From: Schistosoma mansoni
Lineage: Eukaryota > Platyhelminthes > Trematoda > Strigeidida > Schistosomatidae
Direction of reading: 5' to 3'
Length of the DNA stretch: 64,000 nucleotides
Assembly (NCBI RefSeq): GCF_000237925.1
Contig: NW_017386160.1
Coordinates: 16,569-80,568, forward strand
Position 1 is the first letter of the stretch, and each line of letters opens with the position of its first letter. Below, in pieces: positions 58,302 through 64,000 of the stretch. Both the position numbers and the translations under genes were made by a program. The notes below the pieces were generated by a model that made no database searches, was not told where the DNA came from, and was given only the letters and a program-made list of their open reading frames with translations.

Positions 58302-61300
58302 CACTCCGCCTGTAGCTCCTCTGGGGGTTACTGCCGGTCCCAAGCCCGGGTAAAGGAGGAGGGTTGGGCATGGGGTTAGCGACTCCATCCCGTAGAAAAT
58401 CAACTCGCTAAAAAAACGCTAACCAGAAAAAATCATTCAAACCTTTCAAACTCTGCCCTGGGAGTAGAAGGAATAATTATGACGTCTCATGATGAAAGCC
58501 GAGTTCCTTCGGAAGTCATGAGGCCGATGCACCTTCTTACAACCAGAGCGACAATTTTTATAGGTACATGGAATGTCCGAACAATGTGGGAGACCGGAAG
58601 AGTCTTCCAAATTGCTGCAGAAATGAGAAAATACAACCTGGAGGTGCTTGAAATCAGTGAAACACATTGGACGCAGGTTGGACAACAACGACTGTCTTCA
58701 GGAGAACTTCTGTTATACTCCGATCATGAGGAAGAAAATGCCCCACATACATAAGGAGTTGCATTGATGCTGTCCAAAAAAGCACAAAATGCACTTATTG
58801 GGTGGGAATCTGATGGACCAAGGATCATCAAAGCCTCCTTCAAAACAAAGAGAGAGGGCATTACAATGAACGTCATCCAATGCTATGCGCCTACCAACGA
58901 CTACGATGAAGACGCTAAAGAACAATTCTACGATAGGCTGCAGTCGATCGTCGAGAAACGCCCAACCAAGGACCTGACAATTCTGATGGGAGATCTCAAT
59001 GCTAAGGTTGGAACGGACAACACTGGATACGAAGACGTCATGGGACAACATGGACTGGGAGAAAGGAACGAAAATGGTGAGAGATTTGCAAACCTATGTG
59101 CCTTCAATAAACTGGTCATAGGTGGCACCATATTCCCACACAAAAACATACACAATGCCTCTTGGATTTCACCGGATCACATTACACAGAATCAAATCGA
59201 CCATATCGGCATCAACAAAAAGTTCAGGAGGACGATGGAGGATGTGAGAACCAGGAGAGGAGCTGATATAGCATCCGATCATCATTTGCTGGTCGCCAAG
59301 ATGAAACTCAAACTCAAGAAGCACTGGACAACGAAGCGGATAACATCACAAAAGTTTAATACGGCCTTTCTTCGAGATGCTGACAAACTCAACAAATTCA
59401 ACATAACCCTCAGCAACAGGTTCCAGGCCTTTCATGATCTACTCAATGGAGAGGGGACTACCATGGAGAGCAACTGGAAAGGTATCAAGGAGGCAATCGT
59501 TTCAGCATGTCAAGAGGTTCTGGGCCAAAAGAAGCACCATCACAAGGAATGGATCACTGTTGGTACACTGGATAAGATTGAAGCAAGGAGAAACAAGAAG
59601 GCAGCAATCAATATCAGCCGAACAAGAGCGGAAAAAGCCAAGGCACAAGCCGAATACACAGAGGCAAACAAGCAAGTGAAGAGGAGCATCAGAACCGACA
59701 AACGTAAATATGTGGAAGATTTAGCGGTGACAGCGGAAAAGGCTGCAAGAGAGGGGAACATGAGACAACTGTATGATACAACAAAGAAACTTGCTGGAAA
59801 TTACCGTAAGCCAGAAAGACCAGTGAAAAGCAAGGAGGGCAAAGTAATCACCGACATTGAAGAACAACGAAACAGGTGGGTAGAACACTTCAAAGAACTC
59901 TTGAATCGACCAGCTCCACTGAACCCACCCAACATCGAAGCAGCACCCACAGACCTCCCAATCGATATTGGCCCACCAACAATTGAAGAGATCAGCATGG
60001 CCATTAGACAAGTCAAGAGTGGCAAAGCAGCAGGACCAGACAACATCCCGGCAGAGGCACTGAAAGCAAATGTAACAGCAACTGCCAAGATACTCCACAT
60101 CCTCTTCAGTAAGATTTGGGACGAAGAACAAGTACCAACAGACTGGAAAATAGGACTTCTGATTAAGATACCAAAGAAAGGCGATCTGAGCAAGTGCGAC
60201 AACTACAGGGGCGTCACTCTCCTCTCAATACCAGGAAAAGTCTTCAACCGAGTATTGTTAAACAGGATGAAGGATTCCGTGGACGCCCAAATTCGAGATC
60301 AACAAGCTGGATTTCGTAAGGATAGATCGTGCACAGATCAAATCGCAACTCTGCGGATCATTGTGGAACAATCAATCGAATGGAACTCATCACTGTACAT
60401 CAACTTCATCGACTACGAGAAGGCATTTGATAGCGTGGACAGGACGACACTATGGAAGCTTCTTCGACACTACGGCGTGCCTGAGAAGATAGTAAATATC
60501 ATACAGAACTCCTATGATGGACTAAACTGCCAAATCGTCCACGGAGGACAACTCACTGACTCATTCGAGTTAAAGACCGGTGTTAGGCAAGGTTGCTTAC
60601 TCTCACCCTTTCTCTTTCTCCTGGTGATCGACTGGATTATGAAGACGTCAACAGCTGGAGGAAATCACGGGATACAGTGGACAGGCAGGATGCAGCTTGA
60701 CGATTTAGACTTCGCGGATGAGCTGGCTCTTCTATCACAAACGCAACAACAAATGCAGGAGAAAACTACCAGTGTAGCAGCAGCCTCGGCAGCAGTAGGT
60801 CTCAATATAAACAAAGGGAAAAGCAAAAATCTCCGATACAGTACAACATGCACCAATCGAATTATACTTGACGGAGAAGCTTTGGAGGATGTGGAAGCCT
60901 CTACATATCTGGGCAGCATCATTGATGAACACGGTGGATCAGATGCAGATGTGAGGGCGCGGATCGGCAAAGCAAGAGCAGCATACCTACAACTGAAGAA
61001 CATCTGGAACTCAAAACAATTGTCAAACAACACCAAGGTTAGAATTTTCAATACAAATGTCAAAACAGTTCTACTGTATGGGGCGGAGACGTGGAGAACT
61101 ACGAAAGCCATTATCCAGAAGATACAAGTGTTCATCAACAGCTGTCTACGTAAGATACTTCGGATCCGATGGCCAGACACTATCAGCAACAAGTTACTGT
61201 GGGAGACAACAAACCAGATTTCAGCAGAGGAAGAAATCAGGAAGAAGCGCTGGAAGTGGATTGGGCACACCTTGAGGAAATCACACAATTGCGTCACAAG

Positions 61301-61510
61301 TCAAGCCCTCACATGGAATCCTGAGGGTCAAAGGAGAAGAGGAAGACCAAAGAACACATTACGCCGAGAAATTGAGACAGACATGAGAAGAATGAACAAG
61401 AACTGGATAGGACTAGAAAAGGAAGCCCAGGACAGAGTGGGTTGGAGAAAGCTGGTCGGCGGCCTATGCTCCATTGGGAGTAACAGGCGTAAGTAAGTAA
61501 GTAAAGTAAG
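58302..61510 (+). mobile_element. Near full-length RTE LINE (SR2-like)
   Basis: The 5' untranslated region (58302-58478, GC-richer) is followed by one polyprotein frame from ATG 58479 to 61496 (1006 codons), interrupted once by TAA at 58752-58754. Endonuclease motifs: [58 protein letters not shown]. Reverse transcriptase motifs: [77 protein letters not shown] and a catalytic box reading FADE, where FADD is usual. The C-terminal domain includes GAETWRTTK and [12 protein letters not shown]. The frame ends inside the (TAAG)n tail, as in RTE elements. It is a recent but probably inactive copy, because of the stop and the Asp-to-Glu change. Confidence 0.95.
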
Positions 61511-61971
61511 TATATCCCACATTTTATTATTTATAATCACCACACACAAGCACCTACATCGAATCCATACAGAATCAAATAGAACTGAATGTTATATACA
61601 ACTACTTGGCAAATGCCACTGTGTATAAAATAACTTACAATTTCCTCCAATCATTAATATTCTCCAACTGTCAAATACTCTTCAAGTTCCTATAAATAGC
61701 CGTATCTTACTTTTGTAATTGTGGCCTAGTTGAGTTTCGTTGATTCCAGTTAATTTCATAGAATATCAAAAACGTTCTGTTGACAGAATGTCACTTACAG
61801 TTAAACACTAAATATGAATAGAATTTAACAGTAGTAAGCCAGCTCTTTTGGATTGATTAAATATAATAAATAGATCCGTATATACAAATACACTATGATA
61901 ATCAGAAGTATTTGAATTGTAGTATAAACTAGTAATCCCAGGAATAATGCAATCTAATCAAGAAGTAATAG
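61511..61971. other. Spacer / possible promoter of the next gene
   Basis: AT-rich. No firm TATA box can be singled out. Confidence 0.3.
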
Positions 61972-62082
61972 ATGAGCACAAGCGAATGTATTGTACTAGG
62001 AATTCCAAATCACAACAGTCATCAATACAAAGAAGTCATTGATTCATTCAAACGTCACATCCTTCACAGCTCAAATTGGAGT
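61972..62082 (+). CDS. Likely first coding exon, unidentified gene
   Basis: ATG followed by 36 codons (MSTSECIVLGIPNHNSHQYK ... HILHSSNWS) ending in phase 0 at a strong GTAAGT donor. Codon content and the charge pattern look like real protein, and the size suits a 5' exon. The family is not recognised. Further exons would lie within or beyond the gypsy fossil, probably outside the window. Confidence 0.5.
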
Positions 62083-62234
62083 GTAAGTGTCTGTAATCGA
62101 TTGTTCGTTTTTCTTCTTAAGTTAATCTTACATCTGTCCGACAGTGTAGACTCTGTATTATCTAGAATGCACTCATTCGTACTACAATTAACAATCAAAA
62201 TGGAAACAGACTCACCTGGGTTCTGGTATTGTAT

Positions 62235-63800
62235 TTAATCAACGTGTCGGTTATGTATAGTCAAGTCATTGATATCCAGAATTCGCACCATAGATTTTCC
62301 AACATTCTTCACTACGATCCCCGTGGCTGGTCGAAGATTATTCCCACTATAATATGTGACTTCTGCAGACTCCAAACACCTCATATTCGAACGGAGAATT
62401 CTTCCTTTTAATAGCTTTGATGGAGTCTCTTTCGTCACAGCATGCTTAGCATTTCTATATTGAAGTAGAAATATATCTACTCCCCTATCCAGTTCATTAA
62501 ATGTTGAAGCAGCAATAGAATCATTAGCAACTTTTAATGTTCTTACGAAATTTTCTGCCTGACCATTAGAACAAGGGTGCCTGGGAGCCGTAAACAGATG
62601 TCTGCACCCTACACCATTCAACCAATTAGTGACTGCATCCGCAGCGAAATGAGAGCTATTATGAGTCACTAACACCATGGGAACTCCTTCTCGACTAAAC
62701 ACCTTCCTTAATGCTTGGATTGTGAAGTCAGAATTCGGTGAAGTTGTGAAAAAACATCAGGCCACTTAGAAAAAGAATCAACAATTACAAGTGCATAGTA
62801 TTTGCCAAGAAATGGACCACAGCAGTCTGCATGAATTCTCTGCCAGGCCTCAGACGGTACTGGCCATAGAGTTCACTTCAAAGACTCACTTTTCAGCTTA
62901 TGACATTTCTCACAATTTTTTGCTGGACGACATATATCTGCATTTATCTCTGGCCATCAACATGTGAGCCTTGCCAAAAACTTCATTTTCTCAACACCTA
63001 GATGTCCACTATGAAGATCATCAAGGACAGGTTTGCGTGATGAAGGAGAAATAACAACACGATCATTTAGACACAAAATACCGTCAGGAGTAGTAGATTA
63101 CTCGTCCCGCTTTGAATAATAGACAGGAAATCTACGTTTCAGATTAGCATTTCAACCCTTCCGTATAGCACTGAGTATACATCCAAAGTATCTACGAGTT
63201 TCTCTAATGAGATCTGGATGTCTCACCTGTAGAGTTTGCACTAACAAGCAGTCTGAGGTATTAACAGGTCTATCTTGTAATGATTGTCGAGAAATGTAGT
63301 CAACGTGTTGAATTTGTTTTGCACTCCTGTGCTGAACCGTATAGTCATAAGCAGTCAAAGCAATACTTCAACGGTGAACCATAGCAGCTGAGGAACGTGC
63401 CAAGGATTTTTCAGGATGATAAATGAACTTGAAAGCTTCATGATTAGTAACAATGGTAAACTTCTTTCCAGATAAATATTTATAAAGTCTTTTAACATCC
63501 CAAAACACAGCTAATGCTTCTCGCTGCATTTGTGAATAACCTTGTTCAGTAACACAAATAAACACAAATAACTTGTCTAACATTTTGTTCCAAAACTGCA
63601 CCAATACCCACAGGTGATGCGTCAGTAATAAGTACAGAATGTACACCGGGTGAGTAAGTTCGAAGAGCAGCATCACTTTGAAGAAACTTCAGCAAACTTC
63701 GTAGGTATAACTCTTGTTCTTCACCCCAATTGAATGAATTGGATGTCCTTTTTCTTACCTTCCTTTTCAACCACCTCAAGATATGCCGCCGAAAATACAT
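62235..63800 (-). mobile_element. Ty3/gypsy pol fossil at window end
   Basis: The minus strand, read from 63800 downwards, gives the following gypsy parts. First is the end of the reverse transcriptase and the linker to RNase H (63546-63800; LITDASPVGIGAVLEQN). RNase H then follows (63368-63676; QREALAVFWDVKRLYKYLSG, TIVTNHEAFKFIYHP). A spacer (63152-63358) leads to integrase (62235-62702 and the worn part before it; FTAPRHPCSNGQAENFVRTL, TKETPSKLLKGR). The pattern suggests a lineage different from the Boudicca-like pol at 16-19 kb, nearer to Mag- or Saci-type elements. It is broken in several places, lacks visible LTRs here and may extend beyond the window. Confidence 0.85.
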
Positions 63801-64000
63801 ATGGAACGAAGGACTTCGTCCGGCAACATCATTAATGCCTCATGTGTTCCAGAGGGGTATAAGATTGCGGCTTATAGAAGCTCTCAACTTTATGTGGGTT
63901 TATTCACGACTATCTGTTGTACATTACAAAGCAACCTCCATGAAGCTCGTCAACTTTCATATTGAGAATATGAGTCTTACTAATACTATTTCATTCATAT
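63801..64000. other. Window end, nothing firm
   Basis: May hold more of the gypsy reverse transcriptase, but I cannot read conserved motifs with confidence. Confidence 0.3.

Noticed and set aside
58713-61549. Long antisense frames inside the RTE element
   Set aside because: They mirror the strongly biased sense polyprotein and show no independent motif.
1-64000. CRISPR arrays, operons, integrons or other bacterial systems
   Set aside because: No regularly spaced short repeats, no ribosome-binding-site pattern, and clear spliceosomal introns and animal retroelements throughout.

Overview
The window is animal DNA, most probably from a blood fluke (genus Schistosoma). The evidence is AT-rich sequence, host genes split by introns of only 28 to 37 bases, many tRNA-derived SINEs that carry a hammerhead ribozyme (Sm-alpha type), RTE and CR1/jockey-like LINEs, a Penelope-type GIY-YIG fragment, and BEL/Pao and Boudicca-like Ty3/gypsy remains. 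Four 200-base runs of N mark assembly gaps of arbitrary size. Names of families rest on recall and reading of the sequence; no search was run.

Host genes. (1) 9.6-11.4 kb, plus strand: a complete four-exon lin-7 (MALS/Veli) gene with L27 and PDZ domains, 193 residues. (2) 40.5-40.7 kb, minus strand: a complete uninterrupted G-protein gamma subunit frame, 66 residues, with a CAAX end. (3) 50.0-57.4 kb, plus strand: a plexin-domain-containing (PLXDC/TEM7-like) type I membrane protein. I could trace fourteen exons that stay in frame for 397 residues, with signal peptide, nidogen/PLXDC-like ectodomain, PSI module, Thr-rich stalk and a C-terminal membrane helix. (4) Unidentified exons at 22.9, 25.4, 28.2 and 38.0 kb, the last two phase-compatible. 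(5) A likely first coding exon of another gene at 61,972-62,082.

Layout. 0-9 kb: BEL/Pao gag-protease fossil, gypsy scraps and a decayed jockey/CR1-like LINE. 9-12 kb: lin-7. 13-22.6 kb: mobile-element nest (SINE, Penelope piece, gypsy LTR, gypsy pol interrupted by a solo LTR with a 5-base target duplication, CR1-like LINE with a deletion in the reverse transcriptase). 22.8-38.6 kb: unidentified exons among about a dozen SINE copies, an old LTR and two LINE 3' ends. 38.6-40.2 kb: LINE around a gap and a miniature RTE derivative. 40.5 kb: G gamma. 41-49.9 kb: AT-rich, almost nothing recognised except one 270-base direct duplication. 50-57.6 kb: PLXDC gene. 58.3-61.5 kb: nearly intact RTE LINE with a TAAG tail. 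62.2-63.8 kb: Ty3/gypsy fossil at the window end.

The host genes have no evident joint pathway, though lin-7 (polarity scaffold), G gamma (GPCR signalling) and PLXDC (cell-surface receptor) all act at the plasma membrane. The most interesting features are the modular hammerhead-SINEs, including one chimera joined within the ribozyme, the very short introns of the PLXDC gene with a possible secreted splice form, and the solo LTR nested in a gypsy element.
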